Made by a program: the position numbers and the translations under genes. Below are positions 16,883 through 25,152 of a DNA stretch of 64,000 nucleotides, piece by piece. This DNA is from Roseomonas gilardii. GTDB taxonomy: Bacteria; Pseudomonadota; Alphaproteobacteria; Acetobacterales; Acetobacteraceae. The notes under the pieces were generated by a model. It worked only from the letters and a program-made list of their open reading frames with translations. It was not told the origin of the DNA and did not search any database. The stretch is taken from positions 1,353,001 to 1,417,000 of the forward strand of contig NZ_CP015583.1 of NCBI RefSeq assembly GCF_001941945.1. The letters run 5' to 3'. The stretch's first letter is position 1. Every line of letters begins with the position of its first letter.

Positions 16883-17674
16883 TCAGCCCCCGGCCGCAGG
16901 GCTATGAGCAGGGGCAGCGGGTGCTGGGACCGCGGGCGCGGGGCCAGCGGGCGTACTGGCGGGCGCACCGGGAGCGGGCGCACCGGGAACGGGTGCACCG
17001 GGAACGGGCGCGGGGAGGGCCCGGCCGGTACTCGCGTCGGCCGGGCGGGGCGTGGTGGCGGCCGCGTCGGGCTTGGGCGGGTTCGCTGCCCAGGCGAAAA
17101 GGGCAAAGCCCAGGATCGCGAAGGGGGCTGCGCGCCAAAGGGCGCAGACGAGCCGCTCGAAGCGCGCCCTGACGAAGAGAAAGCTGCCATCGGCGCCAAA
17201 GAGGGTGTTGTCCTCCCTGGCCCGGGCAAGGAGCTGCGTCGTCGCGGGCGTCTGCGGGTTGGTGCTGCGGGCCTGATCCACGAGGCTGACGTAGTCGGCG
17301 AAGGATGTCGCGCCGGGCGGCAGCCTGTCCCGGTAGCGTTCGAGCAGCCTGGTGCGGACCTCGACCCATTCCGGAAGGTTGTCGTGACCGGCCGAGGCGA
17401 TCTCGCGGAAGGTCATGCTTTCGCGGGTGAGGACCGATATGGCGTGGTGGAGGATGACGGCCAGCGCCCCGAAGCCCACCAGCAGGCCGCCGATGGCCAG
17501 GATCAGCCGCAGCGTATTCGCCACCGGGTCCAGCGATCCGAAGGCGGTCAGCGAACTGCCGGCGAAGATGCCCGCCGCGGTCCCCACCACGCCACCCACC
17601 ATCCAGCGGGCGGTGTCGCGCAGGGACTGCGCGGCCGTCGCCATCGCGGAGGCGACGGGATCGGGGTCGCTCAT
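16883..17674 (-). CDS. Membrane protein with Pro/Ala-rich C-terminal tail, function unknown
   Basis: No family recognised. The 263-residue protein has two hydrophobic segments at about 25-46 and 53-80, a soluble Arg/Glu-rich middle (about 85-175), a third membrane helix at about 181-198, and a tail made of repeated GAPVP/GAPAP units and Ala-Pro runs. Its ATG overlaps the stop of the upstream gene by four bases, so the two form a coupled pair. The middle region could be a two-helix cytosolic domain resembling SLATT-type membrane proteins, but I cannot show this. Confidence 0.7.
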   Translation of the reverse strand: MSDPDPVASAMATAAQSLRDTARWMVGGVVGTAAGIFAGSSLTAFGSLDPVANTLRLILAIGGLLVGFGALAVILHHAISVLTRESMTFREIASAGHDNLPEWVEVRTRLLERYRDRLPPGATSFADYVSLVDQARSTNPQTPATTQLLARAREDNTLFGADGSFLFVRARFERLVCALWRAAPFAILGFALFAWAANPPKPDAAATTPRPADASTGRALPAPVPGAPVPGAPAPGAPASTPAGPAPAVPAPAAPAHSPAAGG

Positions 17675-18069
17675 GGCTTGCGGAGCTTGCCGAAGTCTAT
17701 GGCGAGGAGAAGCTGCGGGAGAACCCGGGCGATCTGGGTCGCGGCGCGGGTGATGTCGTGCAGGTTGGCGGTTTCGACGTTCAGGATCGCGCCAGCGGGG
17801 TCGGGCCTGCTGTCGTCGGCGATCTGGTCCCGGGCCGAGGCCACCAGCCTGTCGATATCGGGCGTTCCGTCCTGCCCGTGCTGCAGGTTGATATAGGCGC
17901 CGGGGGTGTCGAAAGGATTGGGGATATGGACGGGGGTGAAAGGATTGAGGAACGGATCGCCGTTCGCCGGTTGCGACGCCGCCTGGACCTCGATCTCCAG
18001 GATATCGCCGCCGCAGGCGATGCGGATGAGACCGTTCGCGTCGGGGATGGCGATGATGCGTGTGGCCAT
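17671..18069 (-). CDS. Small soluble hypothetical protein paired with a membrane protein
   Basis: No family recognised. 132 residues, acidic and soluble. The N-terminal part (ATRIIAIPDANGLIRIACGGD) looks like a short beta-rich domain, followed by a Pro/Asn-rich linker and a C-terminal helix (about 105-132). The ATG at 18069 sits nine bases after GAGGAG; an upstream ATG at 18096 is less likely. The stop overlaps the start of the downstream three-helix membrane protein as ATGA. A cytosolic partner plus membrane effector pair is conceivable but unproven. Confidence 0.65.
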   Translation of the reverse strand: MATRIIAIPDANGLIRIACGGDILEIEVQAASQPANGDPFLNPFTPVHIPNPFDTPGAYINLQHGQDGTPDIDRLVASARDQIADDSRPDPAGAILNVETANLHDITRAATQIARVLPQLLLAIDFGKLRKP

Positions 18070-18200
18070 GACAGGAGACTCCTCAGACCGGAGCACAGCT
18101 TGTCATGACGTTTCTGGAACGAGAAGCTTCCCGACGAGCGATCCCGGCCGCACGAAGCCGGGCTGCCCTGGCAGGAGCGGGATGTGGCGGCCCCCCCTGG

Positions 18201-18226
18201 CCCCGGGGGGGCATACTCCCCCGGGG
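18201..18226 (-). terminator. GC-rich hairpin after the DapA-family gene
   Basis: A nine-base perfect stem CCCCGGGGG/CCCCCGGGG with an eight-base A/T-containing loop. It lies 31 bp beyond the stop of the minus-strand DapA-family gene. No U-run follows, so it may slow or protect the transcript end rather than act as a strong intrinsic terminator. Confidence 0.5.
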
Positions 18227-18256
18227 TTGCGGCGATCATCGCCTGCCTGGGCGGCG

Positions 18257-19180
18257 TCAGGCCGCCTTGCGCGCGGTGAGGCCCCAGTCCCGCAAAAGCT
18301 GCACCAGCGTGTCCTGCGCCTCTGGCGTGAGCGGCCAGGCTGCGGGCGGACGAGCGGGGCCGGCATCCTCGCCCATCAGCTGCAGTGCCGCCTTCACCAC
18401 GGAAACATTGGCGCCGCCGAGCTCCTGCGCGCGCAGCACCTCGAAGGGGTCGATCGCCTCGATGTTCTCGCGCGCCGCGGCGAGGTCGCCGCGCTCCAGC
18501 GCCGCATGGATGGCGACGGAACGCTCGGGCACGACATTGATCAGGCCGGAGGTGAAGCCGCGCGCGCCCACGCCATACATCGGCGGGGCCCAGGGCTCGG
18601 CCAGGCCGCAGGTCCAGTTGACGCCGAGATGCGCGGTGCGGCGCACGGCCTGAGCCAGCAGCATGACATTGGGGGTGGCCCATTTCACGCCGACGACGCC
18701 GGGCAGGCTGGCGAGCTCGACGATGCGGTCGATGCCCATGCTGTCGTTGCGCAGGTAGAGGACGATGGGAAGCTCGCCGGCCTCGGCCACCCGCTGGAGA
18801 TAGGCCTTGATGCCGCGCGGGGCGCAGAACGGATCGGGCGGCTGGTGCACCATCAGCATGTCGGCGCCGGCCTGCTTCGCCACGCGGGCGAGCTTCTCCG
18901 CCTCGACGATGGAGCGGCCCACGCCGGCGATCACGGCGGCACGCCCGGCGACCATGCCCGGGACCTCGGCCTGCATGCGCTCGGCTTCGGCGAAGGAGAG
19001 CGAGTAGAACTCGCCCGTATTGCCGTTCACGGTCAGGCCGTGGACGCCGGCCTTCGCGGCGCGGGCGATGATGGGCTCCAGCGCCGCTGGCGCGATGGCG
19101 CCGTCGCGGTCATAGGGCGTCACCAGGATGCCGGAGATGCCGCGCAGGGCGGTGAGGCATTCTTCCCGGGTCTTTGTCAT
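18257..19180 (-). CDS. Dihydrodipicolinate synthase-family lyase/dehydratase
   Basis: Class I (Schiff-base) aldolase-fold enzyme of the DapA superfamily, 307 residues. It has the NGNTGEF motif at 52-58 (equivalent to the GTTGE loop), the Schiff-base lysine Lys166 in GVVGVKWATP, and a tyrosine Tyr142 in IVLYLRND. The YLRND context is closer to 5-dehydro-4-deoxyglucarate dehydratases than to lysine-pathway DapA, which has YNVP. It is co-translated with, and downstream of, a GntR regulator (4-bp overlap), typical of sugar-acid or keto-acid catabolism. The exact substrate is unknown. Confidence 0.88.
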   Translation of the reverse strand: MTKTREECLTALRGISGILVTPYDRDGAIAPAALEPIIARAAKAGVHGLTVNGNTGEFYSLSFAEAERMQAEVPGMVAGRAAVIAGVGRSIVEAEKLARVAKQAGADMLMVHQPPDPFCAPRGIKAYLQRVAEAGELPIVLYLRNDSMGIDRIVELASLPGVVGVKWATPNVMLLAQAVRRTAHLGVNWTCGLAEPWAPPMYGVGARGFTSGLINVVPERSVAIHAALERGDLAAARENIEAIDPFEVLRAQELGGANVSVVKAALQLMGEDAGPARPPAAWPLTPEAQDTLVQLLRDWGLTARKAA

Positions 19181-19956
19181 GTCGTCGTCCTCCTCTTCTG
19201 GTTGGAACTGTTCCGTCCGGAGCCGTCCGGGTCGGCGATGGCGAGGCTGTCGGCCATCCCGTCCTCCTCCATGGAGGCGTCGGCCCGCTGCTGGGCCGGA
19301 TGCAAGGAGGCCTGGCGCAGCGAGCGCAGGCCATGCGCGCGCATCAACAGCTCGGCGCGGTCCTGGTCGCCCAGGCGCAGGGCGTCCAGCAGCTCGGTGT
19401 GCTCCGCCAGGGCACGGGTGAACTCGCCTGGAGTGGCGAGGCTGCGCTGGCGGCCGACCTGGTCATAGCCGCGCAGGGAGCGCAGCGTCGTTTCCAGCAT
19501 GGCGTTGCCGGCCATGTCACGGATCATCTCGTGGAAGCGGGTATTGGCCTCGGCGAGGCGGCCGGCGTCGCCTGCCCCGGTGGCGGCCCGCATGGCGTCG
19601 AGCTGCCCGGCGAGGCGGGCGATGTCCTCGGGCGTGGCGTTGCGGGCGGCAAGCCCGGCGGCGACGGCTTCCAGGGCGACGCGGATGCGCCCCATTTCCT
19701 CCAGCTGGCTGGGGCCGAAATCGGCGACAAGCGTGCCGCGGCGCGGCAAGGTGACGACGAGCCCTTCCATCTCCAGCCGCCGCAGGGATTCGCGGACGGG
19801 GGCGGGGGAGACGCCGAGGCGGGCGGCAAGGCCGCGCTCGGAGACACGGGTGCGCGGCGCGAGGCGGCCCATGGCGATGGCGTCGCGCAACCGGTGATAG
19901 ACACGTTCCGAGAGCGAGGCCGTTTCGCTCTGCGAGAGTGGCTGGAGGCCGTTCAT
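19177..19956 (-). CDS. GntR-family (FCD-type) transcriptional regulator
   Basis: DNA-binding regulator of 259 residues. A winged helix-turn-helix covers about 15-80, with recognition segment VSERGLAARLGVSPAPVRESLRRLE. A helical FCD effector domain covers about 86-215, with the acidic/His residues expected for metal-assisted carboxylate binding (for example NTRFHEMI). The Ser/Asn/Arg-rich tail is disordered. The ATG at 19956 is chosen because it is closest to the conserved core and sits next to a perfect palindrome. It overlaps the DapA-family gene, which it probably controls together with itself. Confidence 0.92.
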   Translation of the reverse strand: MNGLQPLSQSETASLSERVYHRLRDAIAMGRLAPRTRVSERGLAARLGVSPAPVRESLRRLEMEGLVVTLPRRGTLVADFGPSQLEEMGRIRVALEAVAAGLAARNATPEDIARLAGQLDAMRAATGAGDAGRLAEANTRFHEMIRDMAGNAMLETTLRSLRGYDQVGRQRSLATPGEFTRALAEHTELLDALRLGDQDRAELLMRAHGLRSLRQASLHPAQQRADASMEEDGMADSLAIADPDGSGRNSSNQKRRTTT

Positions 19957-19961
19957 GCCAT

Positions 19962-19973
19962 CTGATATATCAG
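19962..19973. promoter_or_regulatory. Candidate GntR operator CTGATATATCAG
   Basis: A perfect 12-bp palindrome five bases upstream of the GntR start codon. TGATATATCA-type sites are typical of FCD-type GntR regulators. Its position, overlapping the likely ribosome-binding or promoter region, suggests autorepression. In this GC-rich DNA an A/T-centred perfect palindrome stands out. Confidence 0.6.
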
Positions 19974-20031
19974 TCTGGCCGAGCCTCCGCAAGCGCTTCC
20001 CGCCCCGTGCCGTCCCCAAGGGGCCAAGCCG

Positions 20032-21828
20032 TCAGTGGGAGGCTCCGGCGGCCATCGCGCGGCAGGCCGGGGTCAGCACGGCGGTCAGGCGCCGGGCGAG
20101 CTCCTCGGTGCGGAAGGGCTTCTGGAGGATCCTGTCCTTGTTCTCGCCTGCCATGGCCGGGGCCTCGGCATAGCCGGTGAGGAACATGATCGGCAGTTGC
20201 GGGCGCCGGCTGCGTGCGGCCTGCGCAACCTCGACGCCATTCATGCCGGGCATGGCGAAGTCCAGCAGCAGCAGGTCGAAGCGGGTGTCTCCGTCCAGCA
20301 GGTGCAGCGCCGCGAGGCCATCATGGGCCTCGACCACGTCGTAGCCCAGGTCCCGTAGGGTGAGGGCGGTGATCTCCCGCACGGGCTCCTCATCATCCAC
20401 CAGCAGGATGGTCCGGTCGTCTTTCTCCTGCCCCTCCGCGGGGGCGAAGGCAGGAGCGGCCGGGCGCGCCTGGGCGCGGGGCAGATAGAGATGGATGGCC
20501 GTGCCCTGGCCGGGCGCCGTCTCCACCCGCAACCCGCCGCCGGACTGCTGGACGAAGCCGAGCACCTGGCTGAGACCCAGGCCGGAGCCCTGCCCGACAT
20601 CCTTGGTGGTGAAGAAGGGCTCGAAGGCCCGGGCCCGGACCTCCGGCGTCATGCCGGTTCCGGTGTCGCGGACCGTGATCGCCACATACTCCCCGGCCGG
20701 CGGTTCCTCGGGGTGCCCGGGCAGTCCGAGTGTGACGTTGCCGGTGGCGATGCGGATCGTGCCGCTGCCCTGCATGGCGTCGCGCGCATTGAGCACGAGG
20801 TTGACCACGGCGAGCTCGATCTGGGTCGGATCGGCCATGGCGAGCCAGGCTTCCCGTCCCGGGCTGGCGTCCAGGCTGGTATCCAGGCGGATGCTGCCGC
20901 CCACAGTGGTGCCCAGCAGCCCGACCATGTCCTGGATGAGCGCGTTCATGTCCAGCGGCCGGGGGTCGAGCCGCTGGCGGCGGGAGAAGGCGAGGAGCTG
21001 CGAGGTCAGCAGGGCGCCACGCTCGGCGGCCAGCCGGACCGCTTCCAGCCGCCGCGCGAGGAGGGCGGGCGACAGGCCCGGCAAAGCGGGCTGGCGCTGC
21101 AGCAACCGCAGGTTGCCGAGGATGACGGTCAACAGGTTGTTGAAATCATGCGACACGCCGGCGGTGAGCTGGCCCAGCGCCTCGGCGCGCTGCATCTGCC
21201 GGAGCGAGGCTTCCAGCCGGTCGCGCTCCTCGATCTGCTCCTGCAGACGCCGGTTGGCCTCGGAAAGATCGCTGGTGCGCTGCCGGACCAGGCGTTCCAG
21301 CGCTTCCTCGGCCTGGTGGCTGGCGGTCATGTCCGTGTCGATGCCGACAAAGCCGAGGAACTCGCCCTCGGCGGAGAGGCGCGGGGCGGCATCCACCCGC
21401 ATCCAGTACATCCGCCCTCCCTTGGCCTGCATCCGGACGACGATCTGGAAGGGCTCGCGCAAGGAGAGGGCGCGGATGATCACCGCTTCATAGGTGCCCA
21501 GATCGTCGGGATGGACCAGCCGGCGCCAGCCCTGCCCCTGCAACTCGCTGGCCGGATAGCCCAGCGTCCGCTCGTGGTGACGATTGGCGAAGACGCAATT
21601 CCCATGCTGGTCGGAAAGCCAGATCATGGAAGGGGTGCAGTCGGCGATGCGGCGGAAAGCGCTTTCCCCGGCCGCTTCCGCCGCAAGCCACAGGGCGGGG
21701 GCGGACTCCTCCGGGGATGGATGGCTGTGGCCGGATGGGCCGCACCCTTCGGAACTGCTCCCGGTCTGGCAGGGCTGGGTCGTCGGGCGGCGGGAGGGCC
21801 TTATTCGATCGGACGAGGACAGGGCCAT
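20032..21828 (-). CDS. PAS-domain hybrid histidine kinase with receiver domain
   Basis: Cytoplasmic hybrid sensor kinase of 598 residues; no transmembrane helix is seen. After a disordered Ser/Pro-rich start, a PAS/PAC sensor covers about 55-172, a coiled coil about 172-215, and a HisKA domain has phospho-acceptor His227 in GVSHDFNNLL. The HATPase_c domain has N box NLVLNARDAM, G1 DTGTGM and G2 GSGLGLS. A C-terminal receiver carries VDDEEP and phospho-acceptor Asp523 in LLDFAMPG, with the signalling Lys in LQKPF. The GVSHDFNNLL box belongs to the PAS-linked kinases that usually end with their own receiver. No cognate output regulator is adjacent. Confidence 0.93.
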   Translation of the reverse strand: MALSSSDRIRPSRRPTTQPCQTGSSSEGCGPSGHSHPSPEESAPALWLAAEAAGESAFRRIADCTPSMIWLSDQHGNCVFANRHHERTLGYPASELQGQGWRRLVHPDDLGTYEAVIIRALSLREPFQIVVRMQAKGGRMYWMRVDAAPRLSAEGEFLGFVGIDTDMTASHQAEEALERLVRQRTSDLSEANRRLQEQIEERDRLEASLRQMQRAEALGQLTAGVSHDFNNLLTVILGNLRLLQRQPALPGLSPALLARRLEAVRLAAERGALLTSQLLAFSRRQRLDPRPLDMNALIQDMVGLLGTTVGGSIRLDTSLDASPGREAWLAMADPTQIELAVVNLVLNARDAMQGSGTIRIATGNVTLGLPGHPEEPPAGEYVAITVRDTGTGMTPEVRARAFEPFFTTKDVGQGSGLGLSQVLGFVQQSGGGLRVETAPGQGTAIHLYLPRAQARPAAPAFAPAEGQEKDDRTILLVDDEEPVREITALTLRDLGYDVVEAHDGLAALHLLDGDTRFDLLLLDFAMPGMNGVEVAQAARSRRPQLPIMFLTGYAEAPAMAGENKDRILQKPFRTEELARRLTAVLTPACRAMAAGASH

Positions 21829-22043
21829 GATCCAGGGACGGGAGGCGCGGACAGAATTCTGGACATCATTGTCCTTGGGGACGGCAAGCTAGGGCCCCGG
21901 GGGTGTCACCGCAATTGCATGGTGCCCCGATGGCGCCCCACCGGGCATCACCCTCGCGTGACGATGGCAACCCGGCGGCCGGTGCTGGCATGCCGCGGCG
22001 GCCCGTGCCAGTTCTGGCGGCCAGCAAGACAGGGGCTGATGCC

Positions 22044-22700
22044 ATGACATCTTCCGAGGCTCTGCGCGGCGCGATCCTGCCGGTCACGCCCTTCGGCCAG
22101 AACTGCCTGATCCTTTGGGACGAGGCAACGAAGCGTGGGGCGGTGGTCGATCCGGGGGAAGCCGGGCCGGTGCTCGCCGCCCTGAAGGATCTTGGCGTAA
22201 CGGCGGAGAAGGTCCTGCTGACCCATGGCCACCTGGACCATGCGGCGGGCGCCGCCGAGGTTGCCGAGACGCTTGGCATCCCGGTCGAGGGACCGCACGA
22301 CGCGGACCGCTTCCTGTTGGACGGGCTGGCGCAGTCGGCGGCGCAGTACGGCTTCCCGGGGCGGCCGGTGGTGCCGGACCGCTGGCTGGCCGAGGGCGAC
22401 ACGGTGGAGGTCGCCGGGCACCGCTTCGAGGTGCTGCACTGCCCCGGCCATACGCCGGGCCATGTGGTGTTCTTCGATCCGGCCGCGCGTTTCGCCGTGG
22501 TGGGGGACGTCATCTTCCGCGGCTCCGTGGGGCGGACGGACTTCCCCTATGGCGACGGGCCAGGGCTGGTCCGGGCGATCCGGGAGAAGCTCTTCCCGCT
22601 GGGCGACGACGTCGCCTTCCACTGCGGTCACGGGCCGGGCGGGACGCTGGGCGAGGAACGGCGCAGCAACCCCTATGCCGGGGATGGAGCCGCCGCGTGA
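22044..22700 (+). CDS. Metallo-beta-lactamase-fold hydrolase (glyoxalase II/YcbL-like)
   Basis: Cytoplasmic zinc hydrolase of 218 residues. It shows the metal motif THGHLDH (His61, His63, Asp65, His66), the GHTPGHV motif, the bridging aspartate in VVGDVIFRGSVGRTDF, and a C-terminal HCGHGPG. The short length and the GSVGRTDFP segment match the YcbL-like type II glyoxalase subgroup rather than full GloB with its extra C-terminal domain. The ATG at 22044 is followed directly by conserved sequence. It is translationally coupled (GTGA) to the downstream Nudix gene. Confidence 0.88.
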   Translation: MTSSEALRGAILPVTPFGQNCLILWDEATKRGAVVDPGEAGPVLAALKDLGVTAEKVLLTHGHLDHAAGAAEVAETLGIPVEGPHDADRFLLDGLAQSAAQYGFPGRPVVPDRWLAEGDTVEVAGHRFEVLHCPGHTPGHVVFFDPAARFAVVGDVIFRGSVGRTDFPYGDGPGLVRAIREKLFPLGDDVAFHCGHGPGGTLGEERRSNPYAGDGAAA

Positions 22701-23248
22701 GCGCGGAGGAGCCCGATATCGTCTGTACGGGCAGCCGGCTGGTCTATGAGAACCGCTGGATGCGGCTGCGCGAGGACACGGTGCGGCGGCGTGACGGCTC
22801 GCCCGGCCTGTTCGGCGTGGTGGAGAAGACCGATTTCGTGACCGTGGCCGCAGTGCAGGACGGCATGGTCCATATGGTCGAGCAGTACCGCTATCCGGTG
22901 GCGCGCCGCTGCTGGGAGTTCGTGCAGGGCATGTGGGAATATGCGCCCGGCACCGACCCGCTGGAACTGGCGCGGGCCGAGCTTCGGGAGGAGACGGGGT
23001 TGCGCGCGGCGGAGATGCGCTATGCCGGGCGGCTCTTCCTCGCCTACGGCTTCTGCACCCAGGCGAACCACGTCTTCCTGGCCACCGGCCTCTCGCCGGG
23101 CGAGGCGGCGCTGGAGGTCGAGGAGCAGGACCTGGTGACACGGGCCATGCCCCTGGAGGAGCTGGAGGCGATGATCCAGGACGGCGTGATCGAGGACCAG
23201 TCCACGGTGGCGGCCTTCGGCCTGCTGCGCCTGAAGGGCATGCTGTGA
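22697..23248 (+). CDS. Nudix hydrolase
   Basis: 183-residue Nudix-fold hydrolase, probably acting on ADP-ribose-like or other nucleoside diphosphate derivatives. The N-terminal part has the VEQYRYPV strand found in ADP-ribose pyrophosphatases. The Nudix helix (PLELARAELREETGL) keeps the metal-binding EE pair, but the usual Glu after the first Gly is Thr and the first Arg of REUxEE is Ala. An extended EFVQGMWEYAPGTD loop precedes it. These deviations fit a distinct subfamily rather than damage. The start is GTG, overlapping the stop of the metallo-hydrolase gene. Confidence 0.88.
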   Translation: MSAEEPDIVCTGSRLVYENRWMRLREDTVRRRDGSPGLFGVVEKTDFVTVAAVQDGMVHMVEQYRYPVARRCWEFVQGMWEYAPGTDPLELARAELREETGLRAAEMRYAGRLFLAYGFCTQANHVFLATGLSPGEAALEVEEQDLVTRAMPLEELEAMIQDGVIEDQSTVAAFGLLRLKGML

Positions 23249-23424
23249 GAGAAGCTCCGGAAAGGGGCTTCCCGGTTCCGCTACCATGAGTGGAACGAAC
23301 GCGATGTTTTCAGCGCTCCGGCCGTGAATGGCTGTCTGCAGACTGAAATGTTCACTCGATTGCAACGGGTGCTTCCGGCGCATCCTCGCTACAGCGGTCC
23401 CCGTCTGTCACATCTGGGGACCTG

Positions 23425-25053
23425 ATGTCCGACACCATCCTTCGGGGAGCAGCCGAGACGCTGACCTCCTCGCGCCCGGATCTCGACCGCAAGCCGCATA
23501 CCCTCGGGGCCATCGCCTTCATCCTGGTGCTCGCCGCCGGGCTCGGATACGCGGCCTTCAGCATCGCGCAGGACATGCGCAGCGTGGGCGAGCATGGCCT
23601 GGCGACCGGAGCCCTCGTGATGCTCGGCCTGGCGCTGGTGATCGCGCTGGGCTTCGAATTCGTGAACGGCTTCCACGACACGGCGAATGCCGTTGCGACG
23701 GTAATCTACACGCACAGCCTGCCGCTCCTGACAGCCGTGGTCTGGTCGGGCTTCTGCAACTTCCTGGGCGTGCTGACCTCCAGCGGCGCGGTGGCCTTCA
23801 CCGTCGTGACCCTGCTGCCGGTGGAACTGATCCTGCAGGTCGGCAGCGGCGCGGGCTATGCCATGATCTTCGCGCTGCTGCTTGCGGCCGCGATCTGGAA
23901 CCTGGGGACCTGGGCGATGGGGCTGCCCAACAGCTCCTCGCACGCGCTGATCGGCTCCATTATCGGCGTGGGCCTCGCCAACCAGCTCATGGCGCCGGCC
24001 GGTTCGGCCACGTCCGGCGTGGACTGGAACCAGGCGATCGGCGTGTTCAAGGCGCTCCTCTTCAGCCCGCTCATCGGCTTCGTGCTGGCGGCGGTGCTGC
24101 TGCTGGCGATGCGCTTCGTGATCCGCAACGAGGCGCTCTACAAGGCTCCGGAGGGCAACAAGCCGCCGCCGATGGCGATCCGGGCCCTCCTGGTCGCCAC
24201 CTGCACCGGCGTCTCCTTCTTCCATGGCAGCAATGACGGGCAGAAGGGCATGGGGCTGATCATGCTGATCCTGATCGGCGCCGCGCCCACGGCCTATGCG
24301 CTGAACCGTGCCATGCCGGACAGCACCACACCCGCCTTCGTCGAGATGACGCACCGGGCCAGCGATATCTTCGCCACCCGTGCCGGCAGCGCCCCGAAGC
24401 CGGAGAATGCCGCCGCCGCGCGCGCCGTCGTTGGCGACGCGCTGAAGGCGCGCGAGGTCAACCGCCCCGAGGTCTATGCCGCCCTGGCGGTGCTGACCCA
24501 GGATATCGGGCGGCAGGTGCAGGGCTATGGCGCGGTGCGGCTGGTGCCCGCGGCGGCAACATCGAATGTTCGCAACGACATGTACCTCGCCTCCGACGCG
24601 GTGCGGGTGATGGGTGCGCATCCGGACGGGTTCGGCGAGGAGGAGATGGCGACACTGAAGTCGCTGCGTGGCCTGCTCGACGACGGCACCAAGTTCATCC
24701 CCACCTGGGTCAAGGTCACGGTGGCGCTGGCACTGGGCCTTGGCACGATGGTGGGCTGGAAGCGCATCGTGGTCACGGTGGGCGAGCGGATCGGCAAGAC
24801 GCACCTGACCTATGCGCAGGGGGCGTCGGCCGAGATCGTGGCCATGGGTACGATCGGGCTGGCCGATGTCTATGGCTTGCCGGTGTCCACGACGCATGTC
24901 CTTTCCAGCGGCGTCGCCGGCACCATGGTGGCCAATGGCTCCGGGCTGCAGTGGTCCACGGTCCGGAACCTGGCGATGGCCTGGGTGCTGACCCTGCCGG
25001 CCGCCATGGCCATCGCCGGCGGTCTCTACGTGCTGCTGCGCCAGGTCTTCTGA
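23425..25053 (+). CDS. pit: Low-affinity inorganic phosphate transporter, Pit family
   Basis: Inner-membrane metal-phosphate/proton symporter, 542 residues. Both Pit signature repeats are present: GFEFVNGFHDTANAVATVIYT near 72-92 and SFFHGSNDGQKGMG in the second half, with a large soluble loop (about 300-430) between transmembrane blocks, as in PitA/B. A final STTHVLSSG motif matches the family. It starts with ATG after GGGGACCTG. An OprP-like porin gene follows by about 100 bp on the same strand, suggesting a phosphate-uptake pair. I found no clear Pho box in the 176 bp upstream. Confidence 0.95.
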   Translation: MSDTILRGAAETLTSSRPDLDRKPHTLGAIAFILVLAAGLGYAAFSIAQDMRSVGEHGLATGALVMLGLALVIALGFEFVNGFHDTANAVATVIYTHSLPLLTAVVWSGFCNFLGVLTSSGAVAFTVVTLLPVELILQVGSGAGYAMIFALLLAAAIWNLGTWAMGLPNSSSHALIGSIIGVGLANQLMAPAGSATSGVDWNQAIGVFKALLFSPLIGFVLAAVLLLAMRFVIRNEALYKAPEGNKPPPMAIRALLVATCTGVSFFHGSNDGQKGMGLIMLILIGAAPTAYALNRAMPDSTTPAFVEMTHRASDIFATRAGSAPKPENAAAARAVVGDALKAREVNRPEVYAALAVLTQDIGRQVQGYGAVRLVPAAATSNVRNDMYLASDAVRVMGAHPDGFGEEEMATLKSLRGLLDDGTKFIPTWVKVTVALALGLGTMVGWKRIVVTVGERIGKTHLTYAQGASAEIVAMGTIGLADVYGLPVSTTHVLSSGVAGTMVANGSGLQWSTVRNLAMAWVLTLPAAMAIAGGLYVLLRQVF

Positions 25054-25152
25054 CGGTGAGGGCCGTCGGTCGCCGGCCGCGCCGCCGGGTCCCCTCACCG
25101 CATCGTCATGGCGCGGGCGCGGCGAATTCATGCTTGAGGAGCGATCGTCAGG

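Noticed and set aside
16883-17000. Pro-Gly-Ala repeats as a collagen-like domain
   Set aside because: The GAPVP/GAPAP units lack the strict Gly-X-Y register needed for a collagen helix and look like a flexible linker.
23249-23424. A Pho box before the Pit gene
   Set aside because: A CTGTCAC sequence is present but has no correctly spaced second half-site.
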